From Microvirga antarctica (lineage in GTDB: Bacteria > Pseudomonadota > Alphaproteobacteria > Rhizobiales > Beijerinckiaceae): a stretch of 64,000 nt of DNA. A program made the position numbers and the translations under genes. How positions within the stretch are numbered: the stretch's first letter is position 1; each line of letters opens with the position of its first letter. The notes under the pieces are model-generated. The model was not told the origin of the DNA. It searched no databases and saw only the letters and a list, made by a program, of their open reading frames with translations. The DNA is taken from NCBI RefSeq assembly GCF_017921815.1, contig NZ_JAGEMM010000007.1:1-64000 (forward strand), in the 5' to 3' direction. Positions 54,751-63,223 of the stretch are shown piece by piece.

Positions 54751-55998
54751 ATGATACCGACCGACGATCAAGAAGCCTCTGCGGACAAGCATGAGCTGCG
54801 CTCCGGCTCACCGCCATGGCATATCAACCAGGCACCATTCCATCGCACGCCTCTGCCGAGCGAGACCCGCTGCGACGTCGTGGTGATCGGCGCCGGCATC
54901 ACCGGCTCGCTCGCGGCGGAAGCGCTTACCCGTGCCGGCAAGTCCGTCATCGTCGTCGACAAATTCATGCCGGGGCGCGGCAGCACGGCGGCGAGCACGG
55001 CGATGCTGCAATGGGAAATCGACACGTCCCTGGTGGAACTCGCGGGCCTTTACGGCGCGGAGAAAGCAGCCAACATCTACCGCCGCAGCCAGGCCGCCGT
55101 CACCGACCTGGGAAGCCTGGTGGCAAGCCTGAACGTCGCCTGCGCGTACACGCCACGCGCGACCCTGTTTCTCGGAGCAGGCGAGCACGGCTACGGCGAA
55201 TTGTCCGCCGAACACGACATGCGCAACCGCGCCGGCCTGCCCGGGGCCCTGATCGAGCGGGGTCCGCTCGTCGATACCTTTGCGATGGACCGACCTGCTG
55301 CGATTCTCTCGCCGGGCTCCGCCGAGGCGGACCCGCTGCAACTGTCACTCGGTCTGCTTCGCATTGCGCTCGAGCGGGGCGCAACCCTCGTGGAGGACGA
55401 GGTGGTAGCCTATGAGTGGAGCGATCACGCCGTGCACCTGACACTGGCAGGCGGCGGGGCCATCGAGGCTGCATACGCGGTCCTCGCCACCGGTTATGCC
55501 ATGCCGTCTTTCGTCACCGCCGACATCCACAAGACCGTGTCCAGCTGGTGCCTCGCCACCCGGGTCCAGCCTCAGGAGAACCTGTGGCGGGATCGCGTCC
55601 TGCTGTGGGAGGCATCCGATCCCTACCTTTATTCGCGCACCACGGCGGAGGGTCGCATTCTCATCGGCGGCGAGGATCAGGAGACGAAGGACGCCGACGA
55701 GCGGGATGCCCTCATGCCCGAGAAACGCGCCCGCCTGATCGCCAAGATGAGCGCGCTGTGGCCACGGGCGGATTACACCCTCGACACCCAGTGGACGGCG
55801 GAATTCGGCGAGACGGACGACGGGCTGCCGCTGATCGGACGCGTGCCGGGCGCCAAGCGTTTCTTTGCCGCTTACGGCTACGGGGGCAATGGCATCACGT
55901 TCAGCTACATGGCGTCCCGGATGCTGATGGCGTGTCTCGCGGGAGAGGAGCGTCCCTGGTTCGACGATTTCGCCCTCGATCGGCCTCCGGTCGGCTGA
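54751..55998 (+). CDS. FAD-dependent oxidoreductase (DAO family)
   Basis: The 415-residue protein has an N-terminal FAD-binding fold with CDVVVIGAGITGSLAAEAL (GxGxxG) near residue 45 and a DAO-type body. The C-terminal FAD contact reads DGLPLIGRVPGAKRFFAAYGYGGNGITFS. RGSTAASTAMLQWEIDTSL recalls the gamma-glutamylputrescine oxidoreductase/D-amino-acid oxidase group, which oxidise amines or amino acids. The exact substrate cannot be told. No electron partner gene is adjacent; it converges on the GGDEF gene with a 16-base gap. Confidence 0.87.
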   Translation: MIPTDDQEASADKHELRSGSPPWHINQAPFHRTPLPSETRCDVVVIGAGITGSLAAEALTRAGKSVIVVDKFMPGRGSTAASTAMLQWEIDTSLVELAGLYGAEKAANIYRRSQAAVTDLGSLVASLNVACAYTPRATLFLGAGEHGYGELSAEHDMRNRAGLPGALIERGPLVDTFAMDRPAAILSPGSAEADPLQLSLGLLRIALERGATLVEDEVVAYEWSDHAVHLTLAGGGAIEAAYAVLATGYAMPSFVTADIHKTVSSWCLATRVQPQENLWRDRVLLWEASDPYLYSRTTAEGRILIGGEDQETKDADERDALMPEKRARLIAKMSALWPRADYTLDTQWTAEFGETDDGLPLIGRVPGAKRFFAAYGYGGNGITFSYMASRMLMACLAGEERPWFDDFALDRPPVG

Positions 55999-56014
55999 CA
56001 GGAGCCTGCCGGGC

Positions 56015-57487
56015 TCAGCCTTGCAGGGCGGCGTAATGGGCGCGCTTCGACAGATACATCTGCTGATCGGCGCGCTTCACAACGTCCTCGAGCCGCTCCC
56101 CAGGCTGCCGGGTCGCAGCGCCCATGGCGAAGCTTAAGGTGAGGCCGGAATAGAACTGGTTGTTGAGCTCGGCCAGCTTCTCGATGCTTTCCATCATGGC
56201 AAGACCCTCGCGCTCGTCCATCGACGGCAGCAGGATGGCAAACTCGTCGCCCCCGATCCGGGCCGCGCATGCCGGCTTCTCCACGATCTTGTTGAGAACC
56301 TCGCCCGCGCGCCGCAGCAGGCCATCGCCGGCCGCATGGCCGAGCTGATCGTTGGCGACCTTCAGGCCGTTGAGGTCCGCCACGATGATGGTGATCGGCG
56401 AAGGTCCCTTGCGTTCGAGGCGGTTCAACTCATCCACGTAGAACGAGCGGTTATAGATCTTGGTCAGCACATCATGCTTGCCGAGATATTCCAGATAGGC
56501 CTCGGCCTTCTTGCGCGCGGTGATGTCGGTCAAGGCCACCTGCACCAGCGACCAGTCGTGCTGATGTCCGGGCAGGACCGAGAATTGCAGCTGAAGATAC
56601 ACTTCCTCGCCGTCGAGCGCGTAATTGAGAACCTCACGCTGCTGAAAGATCTTGCCATCCCAGAGGTCGATGAGCTGTTCGCGGAAATGATGGCGCATGT
56701 CGTCGCGAAAGATATCGCGCACGCGTCGCAGAAGGGTCGGCTTGTCGGGTGCGCCGAACAGGTCGAGCGTGTGCTGGTTGACGTCGATGACACGGATCTC
56801 GCTCATGCAGCGATCGACGAATTCAGGATGCACGTCGGTGAACACGCGGAAATCGCGGATACCCTGCGAGCGCACGTCGTCGAGCAGCGATTTGATGACG
56901 CTGAAATCCTCCACCCACAGGGAGATCGGCGAATGCTCGAACAACCCCTGGGCATAGTCCTCGCTCAGCGCGAGCTTGCGACGGGCGGTCTCCCGATCGG
57001 TCACATCCTCGATCGCCACCAGGACCCGGTCCCAGGTGGATTCGGAGCCCGGCAGGACGCGACCGCGCAGCTGGATGTCGAGGCGGCGGCCGCTCAGCGT
57101 GTAGTTCACCGTGTCGCTCGAAAATTCCACATCCCCGTTCCAGAGCTGGACGAGTTCGCCGATATGCGTGTCCAGCATGTCGTTTCGAAACACCTTGTCG
57201 AGATTTCCGACCAGATGAGCGAGGTCATCGGCCTCGAACAGCGACAGCGTCTTGCGGTTGACCTTCATGACGCGGATCTGGTCCGAACAGGCCTGAACCC
57301 GCGCCACGTCGTCCATGAGGTAGGCCCGCAGATCGGTGACGCCCGCCGCGCGCCACGTCTCGAAGAGCGCCTTCAGACCACTGTAATCCTCGAGCCAGAG
57401 TGAGACGGGTGCCAGATCGAGCATTTCCGCATCGGTGTGATGCTCGGGCCGAGACGGGGCAAATATCGAATCGTCGGAATGCCGCAT
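56015..57487 (-). CDS. Diguanylate cyclase with two PAS domains
   Basis: The ATG at 57487 (MRHSDDSIFAPSRPEHH) gives 490 residues; a longer frame adds 34 without support. Two similar PAS modules lie at residues ~20-170 and ~180-315 (SLWLEDYSGLKALFETWRAAG and SLWVEDFSVIKSLLDDVRSQG), each with a VLPG...DVT/DIT end. The C-terminal GGDEF domain keeps the catalytic RIGGDEFAILLP. An RxxD inhibitory site is not obvious. No membrane or signal segment is seen. It should make c-di-GMP in response to an unknown cytoplasmic signal. Confidence 0.94.
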   Translation of the reverse strand: MRHSDDSIFAPSRPEHHTDAEMLDLAPVSLWLEDYSGLKALFETWRAAGVTDLRAYLMDDVARVQACSDQIRVMKVNRKTLSLFEADDLAHLVGNLDKVFRNDMLDTHIGELVQLWNGDVEFSSDTVNYTLSGRRLDIQLRGRVLPGSESTWDRVLVAIEDVTDRETARRKLALSEDYAQGLFEHSPISLWVEDFSVIKSLLDDVRSQGIRDFRVFTDVHPEFVDRCMSEIRVIDVNQHTLDLFGAPDKPTLLRRVRDIFRDDMRHHFREQLIDLWDGKIFQQREVLNYALDGEEVYLQLQFSVLPGHQHDWSLVQVALTDITARKKAEAYLEYLGKHDVLTKIYNRSFYVDELNRLERKGPSPITIIVADLNGLKVANDQLGHAAGDGLLRRAGEVLNKIVEKPACAARIGGDEFAILLPSMDEREGLAMMESIEKLAELNNQFYSGLTLSFAMGAATRQPGERLEDVVKRADQQMYLSKRAHYAALQG

Positions 57488-57727
57488 AAACAAAGAGCCT
57501 GCTGGATATAGGAACGATGTCTTCCTGTCGGGGCGCCGTCTTCGTGCAGCGTGCACCGGGTCTCGTGCTGCGAGCGCGCCCGATCCCACGGATCAATCAC
57601 GTCGCAGGCCCTTATTACTCTGCGTCAGCCTCATCTGTCACGTCCGGGCTGCGCCGGCTTGACGGGACCTTGATCCAGCCGAGGCATTGAGATGCTATGG
57701 GGGATGCCGCATGAAGGAGACAGCCGC

Positions 57728-58696
57728 ATGTCGACCGCCCGCATTCCTGCTTCCGCGCCGACCTCATCCTGGCCTCCCCTCGACTACAACCAGTGGCGCG
57801 ACACCGCCGTCACCCTGCAGCTGTGGACGCAGATCGTTGGCAAGATCAGGCTGGCGCAGACGCCATGGCTCAATCATTCGTGGCATGTGGCGCTGTACGT
57901 CACTGCGCGAGGCCTGACGACGTCGCCCATCGATTTCGGCAACGCGCAGGTCGAGATCGCCTTCGACTTCATCGATCACCGTCTGCGGATCACGACGAGC
58001 GCCGGGGATAGCTGCGAGATCCCCCTTGAGCCTCAATCCGTCGCCACTTTCTACACGCGCGTCATGGCGGCGTTGTCAGAACTTGGACGTCCGGTATCCA
58101 TCGACACCATGCCCAACGAAGTCGAAAACCCGATCCCGTTTCCCGAGGACGAGGCCCACGTGGCCTATGACGCGGAGGCGGCTCATCGGTTCTGGCGCGC
58201 CCTCGTCCAGGCCGACCGGGTCTTCAAGGCCTTCCGGACCGCGTTTGTTGGGAAGTGCAGCCCCGTCCATTTCTTTTGGGGCAGTTTCGATCTCGCCGTG
58301 ACGCGCTTTTCCGGCCGTCCCGCCCCTCTGCATCCGGGGGGCGTCCCCCATCTGCCCGATGCGGTGGCGCAGGAGGCCTATTCGCACGAGGTCAGCAGCG
58401 CGGGCTTCTGGCCGGGCAGCGACGCCTATCCGCACGCGGCGTTCTATTCCTATGCCTATCCCGAGCCGCCAGGTTTCCGGGAGCAGCCAGTGCGGCCGGC
58501 GGGGGCCGCGTTCAATCCGACCCTGGGCGAGTTCATCCTGCCCTACGATGTGGTGCAAGGCGATTCATCGCCCGACGAAGCGCTGATGTCGTTCCTGCAA
58601 TCGACCTACGCGGCGGCGGCCACCACCGCCGAGTGGGATTCCACGCTTGAGTGTTCGCCGGGATTGCCCCGCCGGGCGCGGGTCGTGCGGGGCTGA
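57728..58696 (+). CDS. DUF5996 family protein
   Basis: The ATG at 57728, with AAGGAG upstream, gives 322 residues. It matches the DUF5996 pattern: WPPLDYNQWRDTAVTLQLWTQIVGKIRL, PWLNHSWHVALYVTARGL, HRFWRALVQADRVFKAFR, VHFFWGSFDLAVTRFSGR, EAYSHEVSSAGFWPG and AFYSYAYPEPPGF. Many conserved Trp, His and Tyr suggest an enzyme or ligand-binding fold, but I know of no assigned function. It is divergent from the GGDEF gene and ~250 bases before the aspartic peptidase candidate. Confidence 0.85.
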   Translation: MSTARIPASAPTSSWPPLDYNQWRDTAVTLQLWTQIVGKIRLAQTPWLNHSWHVALYVTARGLTTSPIDFGNAQVEIAFDFIDHRLRITTSAGDSCEIPLEPQSVATFYTRVMAALSELGRPVSIDTMPNEVENPIPFPEDEAHVAYDAEAAHRFWRALVQADRVFKAFRTAFVGKCSPVHFFWGSFDLAVTRFSGRPAPLHPGGVPHLPDAVAQEAYSHEVSSAGFWPGSDAYPHAAFYSYAYPEPPGFREQPVRPAGAAFNPTLGEFILPYDVVQGDSSPDEALMSFLQSTYAAAATTAEWDSTLECSPGLPRRARVVRG

Positions 58697-58949
58697 TCGG
58701 TGCGCCGGCGGCGGCCCCTGGCGAGCGTTGCCCCTGGGTAACAACCGGCAAAAAATCCCAGATGCGTGGCCGAACCGGGTAGGTTCGGCCGCACGGCTGT
58801 GCGACCCATGCTCTTTCAGTGGTGACGTGAGTTCGGGTCATGGATCGTCGGGGACGGCTGATGGCGTGCAGACGCCGGGTGCCGGAAAACGGGCCGTCGT
58901 CTGGACCTTCGCAACCCGCGGACCCTCAATCGAAAAGGGAAAACTCCGC

Positions 58950-59993
58950 ATGGCCCCACTTTTCTTGCGCTTCACCCGAATGCTCTGCCTGTCGGCATTG
59001 GGCTGGTCCCTTGTGCTGTGCGGGGGCCTCCAGGCCCAGGAGCGTCCGGATTATGGACGCTTCCGCGACGGGGTGTTCCTGCGCTATCTCAACGCCAGCG
59101 ACGGGCCGCTTGCTGTCACGCCCCATATCGGTCTCTCGTTCGGCGAGCGCACCCTGCGGGCGGACCTCGACTCGGGCTCGACAGGGATCGTGGTGGCCGC
59201 AGCCCTGGTGCCTGGATTCGGCTCGCTTCCCTCGACTGGCGAAGGACGCCTGACCTATACCAGTTCCGGCCGGGTGATGATCGGCCAATGGGTCGTGACG
59301 CCGCTTTCGCTCGTCGGTCAGAACGGGGCCCGGATCGACACGGAGCCAATGCCGATTCTCGCGGTCACCCGCGTCGAATGCCTGCGCGAATCCCGTGATT
59401 GCACGCCGGAGGATGGCCCCCGCAACATCGCGATGGTCGGGGTGGGCTTTGCCCGCGAGCATGACCGGCAGACCCAGAGCACACCGGACAAGAACCCGCT
59501 CCTGCGCATCCCGTCCGGCGGACGGGAGCAGCGGCGCGGCTACGTCCTGACCCCGAAGGGGATCCATGTGGGACTGACGGCGGTGAACACGGAGGGCGCC
59601 TTCTCGTTCATCAAGCTCGCCCGACAGCCCGACATCGACGATTGGGCGCCGATCCCGGCGTGCATTGGAATCAACGGCCAGCAACCGGCCGCCTGTGGCT
59701 CGATGCTGGTGGATACCGGGGTCTCGGCGATGTTCATGACCCTCCCTCCGGCACAGGCAGGCGGCGGGCCCCTGCCCCCCGGGACGCAGGTGACCATCAG
59801 CACCGGGATACAGAAGGCGCATCGCGCGCTGTATTCCTTCTCTGTGGACGGGGGCTCACCTCTGGCGCCGAGCGCCATCCATCTCCAGACGTCCGCCGAG
59901 CGGGTCTTCGTCAATACCAGCTTTCATCTGCTGAACGGGTTTGATGTCCTGTACGACGCCGATGGCGGCTATGCGGCTTTCCGGCCCCATTGA
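58950..59993 (+). CDS. Secreted pepsin-like aspartic peptidase candidate
   Basis: The ATG at 58950, behind AGGGA, gives 347 residues with a signal peptide (MAPLFLRFTRMLCLSALGW...GGLQAQ). Two aspartic-protease-like motifs are visible: LRADLDSGSTGIVV (Asp74-Ser-Gly) and SMLVDTGVSAMFM (Asp255-Thr-Gly). They lie 181 residues apart, close to the 183 between the catalytic Asps of pepsin, so a two-lobed, pepsin-type monomer is plausible. Cys pairs at 144/151 and 238/249 could form disulfides, as in pepsins. Catalytic activity is inferred; other two-motif periplasmic families cannot be excluded. Confidence 0.65.
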   Translation: MAPLFLRFTRMLCLSALGWSLVLCGGLQAQERPDYGRFRDGVFLRYLNASDGPLAVTPHIGLSFGERTLRADLDSGSTGIVVAAALVPGFGSLPSTGEGRLTYTSSGRVMIGQWVVTPLSLVGQNGARIDTEPMPILAVTRVECLRESRDCTPEDGPRNIAMVGVGFAREHDRQTQSTPDKNPLLRIPSGGREQRRGYVLTPKGIHVGLTAVNTEGAFSFIKLARQPDIDDWAPIPACIGINGQQPAACGSMLVDTGVSAMFMTLPPAQAGGGPLPPGTQVTISTGIQKAHRALYSFSVDGGSPLAPSAIHLQTSAERVFVNTSFHLLNGFDVLYDADGGYAAFRPH

Positions 59994-60078
59994 AAGACCA
60001 AATTTCAGACCTCGGGAATGAATCGATATAAAGTGGAACGATTATGTGATTGAAGACTTGGCGGTGAAGGGGAACATC

Positions 60079-60486
60079 ATGGCTCGTTTTTTTCTTCATT
60101 TCGAAAGAATTGGTGATTGTATCCGGGCAGACCTGAAAGGTCTTGAACTTCTCGATATTAAGGTTGCTCTGGAAAAAGCAAAAAATCTCGCGGCTCGGCT
60201 CGGGCTGGATGCGGCATTTTCTGGAGATAAACTCGAAACTGAGGCCGTCCTCCTCGCTGATCACCTCGGGAATGTGCTCCACCGCGTCCAGGTTCACAAA
60301 TCCTGCCCGTCCGCGATCCAAAGCCTCCGCTGCCCGCCATTTCGCGGACGCAAACGGGAAGGTTGGTTATCGGGCGCCACGACCCGCAGGTTCAAGGTCA
60401 GGCCGCGCCCGACAGAATATCAGTCCGCGGCCGCGACAGGACCCACCCCGGTCTGGATGCGCGCCAGCGCAAGCTCGCAAATCTAA
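60079..60486 (+). CDS. DUF6894 family small protein, low G+C
   Basis: The ATG at 60079, after AAGGGGA, gives 135 residues. The first ~85 residues (MARFFLHFERIGDCIRADLKGLEL, DIKVALEKAKNLAARLGL, ETEAVLLADHLGNVLHRV) match the DUF6894 pattern of one beta sheet and a helix. The last ~50 residues are Arg/Pro-rich and look like non-coding sequence read through. G+C over 60001-60240 is about 44% by my count, far below the surroundings. It may be recently acquired. Its function is unknown. Confidence 0.7.
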   Translation: MARFFLHFERIGDCIRADLKGLELLDIKVALEKAKNLAARLGLDAAFSGDKLETEAVLLADHLGNVLHRVQVHKSCPSAIQSLRCPPFRGRKREGWLSGATTRRFKVRPRPTEYQSAAATGPTPVWMRASASSQI

Positions 60487-60548
60487 GACCAAATGAGACC
60501 CCGTCGCCATGGCGACGGGGGAGCAGGTTACGCCGCGAATTCCGGCAC

Positions 60549-60869
60549 TCAGTAACCGCCGTGCAACTCGCGCTGATAGCGCAGATTGGGATAGCCCGCG
60601 GCGGTGCAGAGCGGCGGGCCGGCTGTGCACGGCGCCCACAGGTCCGGGCCGCCATCGTTGGGTCCCACCACAATGACGCTTCCGGTGCTGCTCGGATCGT
60701 ATTGATAGTAGGCGGGACGTTGCGCCTGCGCATTCTGGCGCGCCAACTGATCCTTCTGCATGAAGGCATTCATTTCGTAGGGCGACAACGCGTCGGACGC
60801 CGCAGCCGGCAGAACCGCTCCGGTGCCGATGAACGCCGCCACAAGTGTAAGAGCCACGATCTTCTTCAT
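60549..60869 (-). CDS. Small secreted protein of unknown function
   Basis: The ATG at 60869, with AGAGGAG upstream, gives 106 residues. A Sec signal peptide (MKKIVALTLVAAFIGTGAVLPAAA) ends near ASD. The mature part has SPYEMNAFMQKDQLARQNAQAQ, YYQYDPSSTGSVIVVGPNDGG and a Cys pair (APCTAGPPLCTAAG) likely to form a disulfide. It follows the DUF2938 gene on the same strand after ~115 bases. I do not recognise a family. Confidence 0.7.
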   Translation of the reverse strand: MKKIVALTLVAAFIGTGAVLPAAASDALSPYEMNAFMQKDQLARQNAQAQRPAYYQYDPSSTGSVIVVGPNDGGPDLWAPCTAGPPLCTAAGYPNLRYQRELHGGY

Positions 60870-60984
60870 CTGAAGAACTCCTCTAAAACCCCTCCGCCGA
60901 TACAATCTCCGCCCTGCGGACGACGTTCCCATGGCGAGGTGCGATCAAAGAGCTCACCGGGTGACTGCGCGCGCGCCCACCCCG

Positions 60985-61464
60985 TCACGCAATCAGGCGC
61001 GCGATCGCATACATCCCGAGCCCGAACACCACATGGGCCACAAGGCTGAGGATTCGGCTCCGGTTGGGATTGGGGCGCTTCGACGACGCGATGCCAGCCC
61101 CCATTCCGGGTTGCAGAATGAACCACCCGGCGCCAACCGTCACGATCCCCACCGCCAGAGCGGGAGCCACTGTGGGCTGCGATACCCAGCCTGCCGGCGC
61201 GACGATCAGCAGAATGACCGCGAACAGGATCCCCACCACATAGTGACCGATCCAGCCGACCACCAATTCCGACCGGAAGGGGGGCGATCGGGCGATGTCC
61301 TCGTGAAACATGCGTCCCTGCGCCAGATAGCAGAACCAACGGCCGACCGGTGCCCAGTTCGGGCGGGGCATCCCGGCCATGCGGTGCAGCCCATAGACCC
61401 AGAGGTCCAGGATCGCGGTGGCGCCCACCCCGATGAGAATGGCGTGGGTGATGAAACTGATCAC
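60985..61464 (-). CDS. DUF2938 family membrane protein
   Basis: The 159-residue protein has about four membrane helices. It shows the DUF2938 pattern: HAILIGVGATAILDLWVYGLHR, GRWFCYLAQGRMFHEDIARSPPF, ELVVGWIGHYVVGILFAVI, and FILQPGMGAGIASSKRPNP with SLVAHVVFGLGMYA. The conserved His and Glu in the membrane may bind metal or quinone, but no function is known to me. A 66-residue gene lies 48 bases upstream on the same strand. Confidence 0.88.
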   Translation of the reverse strand: MISFITHAILIGVGATAILDLWVYGLHRMAGMPRPNWAPVGRWFCYLAQGRMFHEDIARSPPFRSELVVGWIGHYVVGILFAVILLIVAPAGWVSQPTVAPALAVGIVTVGAGWFILQPGMGAGIASSKRPNPNRSRILSLVAHVVFGLGMYAIARLIA

Positions 61465-61512
61465 GTAAAAATCCTTCGGTGAGGACCGGTCAGGGAGGAA
61501 ACGCCAGGGCCC

Positions 61513-61713
61513 CTAACCGTGGTCGTCGGCAATGGCCACCACATGGCCCGTGGGAGCGCGAAGCACCGGCTCATCGGGGGTCATGACAGCGACCCGGTCG
61601 GGGGAGAATAGCCGTCCGACAAGGGGCGCTCCGACGATGCCGGCCACGAGGGCAAAGGCCGCCACGATGAGACCGATATGCCCAAACTGAACAAGAGCCG
61701 CGCTACGCTTCAT
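61513..61713 (-). CDS. Small single-helix membrane protein, hypothetical
   Basis: The ATG at 61713, with GGAAGG just upstream, gives 66 residues. One hydrophobic helix (LVQFGHIGLIVAAFALVAGIVGAPLVGRL) covers about residues 8-36. The tail DRVAVMTPDEPVLRAPTGHVVAIADDHG is polar. It lies between the amine-oxidase-like gene (50 bases) and the DUF2938 gene (48 bases) on the same strand, so the three may be one unit. No family was recognised, and the evidence is the ribosome site and the open frame. Confidence 0.55.
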   Translation of the reverse strand: MKRSAALVQFGHIGLIVAAFALVAGIVGAPLVGRLFSPDRVAVMTPDEPVLRAPTGHVVAIADDHG

Positions 61714-61763
61714 CCGAGACCTTCCGGCTGTGCCGATCAAGCGTGAGCGTAGAGAACCCGATG

Positions 61764-63023
61764 TCATTCGCCAAGAGTAACAGCCTTGCGTCCGAACAAG
61801 GCGGTCGCGAGATCGGCGGCCGCGAGACCGGTTTGCAAAGCGCCATGCGCGGTCGAGAAATCCCGGAGCGAACACGCCTCGCCGGCGAAGAACAGCCTGT
61901 CGTCGACGGGGGCTGCGAGCACCGCGCGACTGTCGGCGTGCCCCGGTAGCGCGTGCGAATACGAACCCCGCGCATAGGGATCGGTTCGCCAGGGATGCAG
62001 GTGGATCGGTTTCACGCGGCGGGCGAAGTCTGAGCCGAACAATCCGACCAGTTCGGCAACGGCGAAATCGAAGAAGGCGTCCTTGCCGGCTATTTCCAGT
62101 TCGGCCGCCAGCGCCCCTGCGAAATACGCCTCGATCTGCGGCCGTCCGAAGGGCCTGACATGGTAGGCGGCGGTGGCCGTCCTGTCCGTGCTGCCAAAGG
62201 CGCGACTGTCGGCCGGGAACTCCTCGTGGGACGACAGCGACAGGAAGAGTTTGTCGGCAAGCCCGAGTGGCAGCCCTTCGGCCGCGGCTGTCTTGTCCGG
62301 CAAGTCCGGCAAAAAGCGGATCTCCTGACGGGCGAGCAGGCTCGTGGGAAGGGTGACGATCACCGCGTCCGCCGTCAGCGTGCCCTTGTCCGTCTCGAGC
62401 CTGAGACGTTTGCCGCTGTGATCGATGAGCCGGACCGGATTGCCTAGAGAGATCCGCAAACCTGCAGCATGCGCCTTGATCACGCTCCCGTAGCCATCGG
62501 GAACCCGCCAGTTCACGCCGCTGTCGTGATAGCGGCTGAGATCGCGCACGGACACGCGGTCGAGTTCGACACCGTTCGCGTAGGTGCTGACGGCGTTCGC
62601 CAGTGCGTTCCAGCGCCCGCCTGGCGGCAGGCAGGTTTCGGCGGGCCTGTCCTCCGCTTGCGTGCCTGCCGCATGAACGCATGCATCGAGGTCGTCGAGA
62701 GCCTGCTGAAAGGCGGATTGCTCGCCGGCGGCAAAACCCGTCGACAGCGATGACCGCCGCCACGGCGGCGGCGTGCGGTCGATCGTACGGCCCTGCGCCT
62801 CGGCAATCGGAAGCCACGGATTGCCGTCTGCGGAATGCAGCCAGCCGCACCCGAGATCGACCGGATGGGCCTCGCCTTCCCCGACGGTCCAGGAGCGTCC
62901 GCCGAGGCGTTCGCGCGCCTCGACGATCAGGCAGTCGATCCCGTTATCGGTCAGCCGTCGCGCCGCCGCGATCCCGGCAGCGCCTCCCCCGACAATAGCG
63001 ACCTTTGTGTCAAAGCTGCTCAT
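61764..63023 (-). CDS. Flavin amine oxidase-like protein (NAD(P)/FAD-binding)
   Basis: The 419-residue protein has the N-terminal FAD motif KVAIVGGGAAGIAAARRLTDNG and EARERLGGRSWTV, then DLGCGWLHSADGNPWL, typical of monoamine oxidases. The C-terminal FAD segment is RLFFAGEACSLRDFSTAHGALQTGLAAA. It should oxidise an amine or polyamine to an aldehyde with peroxide release. No signal peptide is visible. The unit may include the small membrane gene and DUF2938 gene downstream. Confidence 0.9.
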   Translation of the reverse strand: MSSFDTKVAIVGGGAAGIAAARRLTDNGIDCLIVEARERLGGRSWTVGEGEAHPVDLGCGWLHSADGNPWLPIAEAQGRTIDRTPPPWRRSSLSTGFAAGEQSAFQQALDDLDACVHAAGTQAEDRPAETCLPPGGRWNALANAVSTYANGVELDRVSVRDLSRYHDSGVNWRVPDGYGSVIKAHAAGLRISLGNPVRLIDHSGKRLRLETDKGTLTADAVIVTLPTSLLARQEIRFLPDLPDKTAAAEGLPLGLADKLFLSLSSHEEFPADSRAFGSTDRTATAAYHVRPFGRPQIEAYFAGALAAELEIAGKDAFFDFAVAELVGLFGSDFARRVKPIHLHPWRTDPYARGSYSHALPGHADSRAVLAAPVDDRLFFAGEACSLRDFSTAHGALQTGLAAADLATALFGRKAVTLGE

Positions 63024-63223
63024 GGTCTGTCCGCGCTGGTTTGATGGCAGGGCACATGCTGGTAACGCCGTGCATGCTCGCCGGGCCGGGCCTGTGTCAA
63101 GCCGCAGCGGAGAGAGCGGCGCACGCCCTCGATGCCAGTGCGATGCGCGGATTTGTCTGTGATGTCACGCAGCGTGTGTTACCCATGAGACCTTCACGTC
63201 AGCACCGATCCGCGCGAGGTCCC

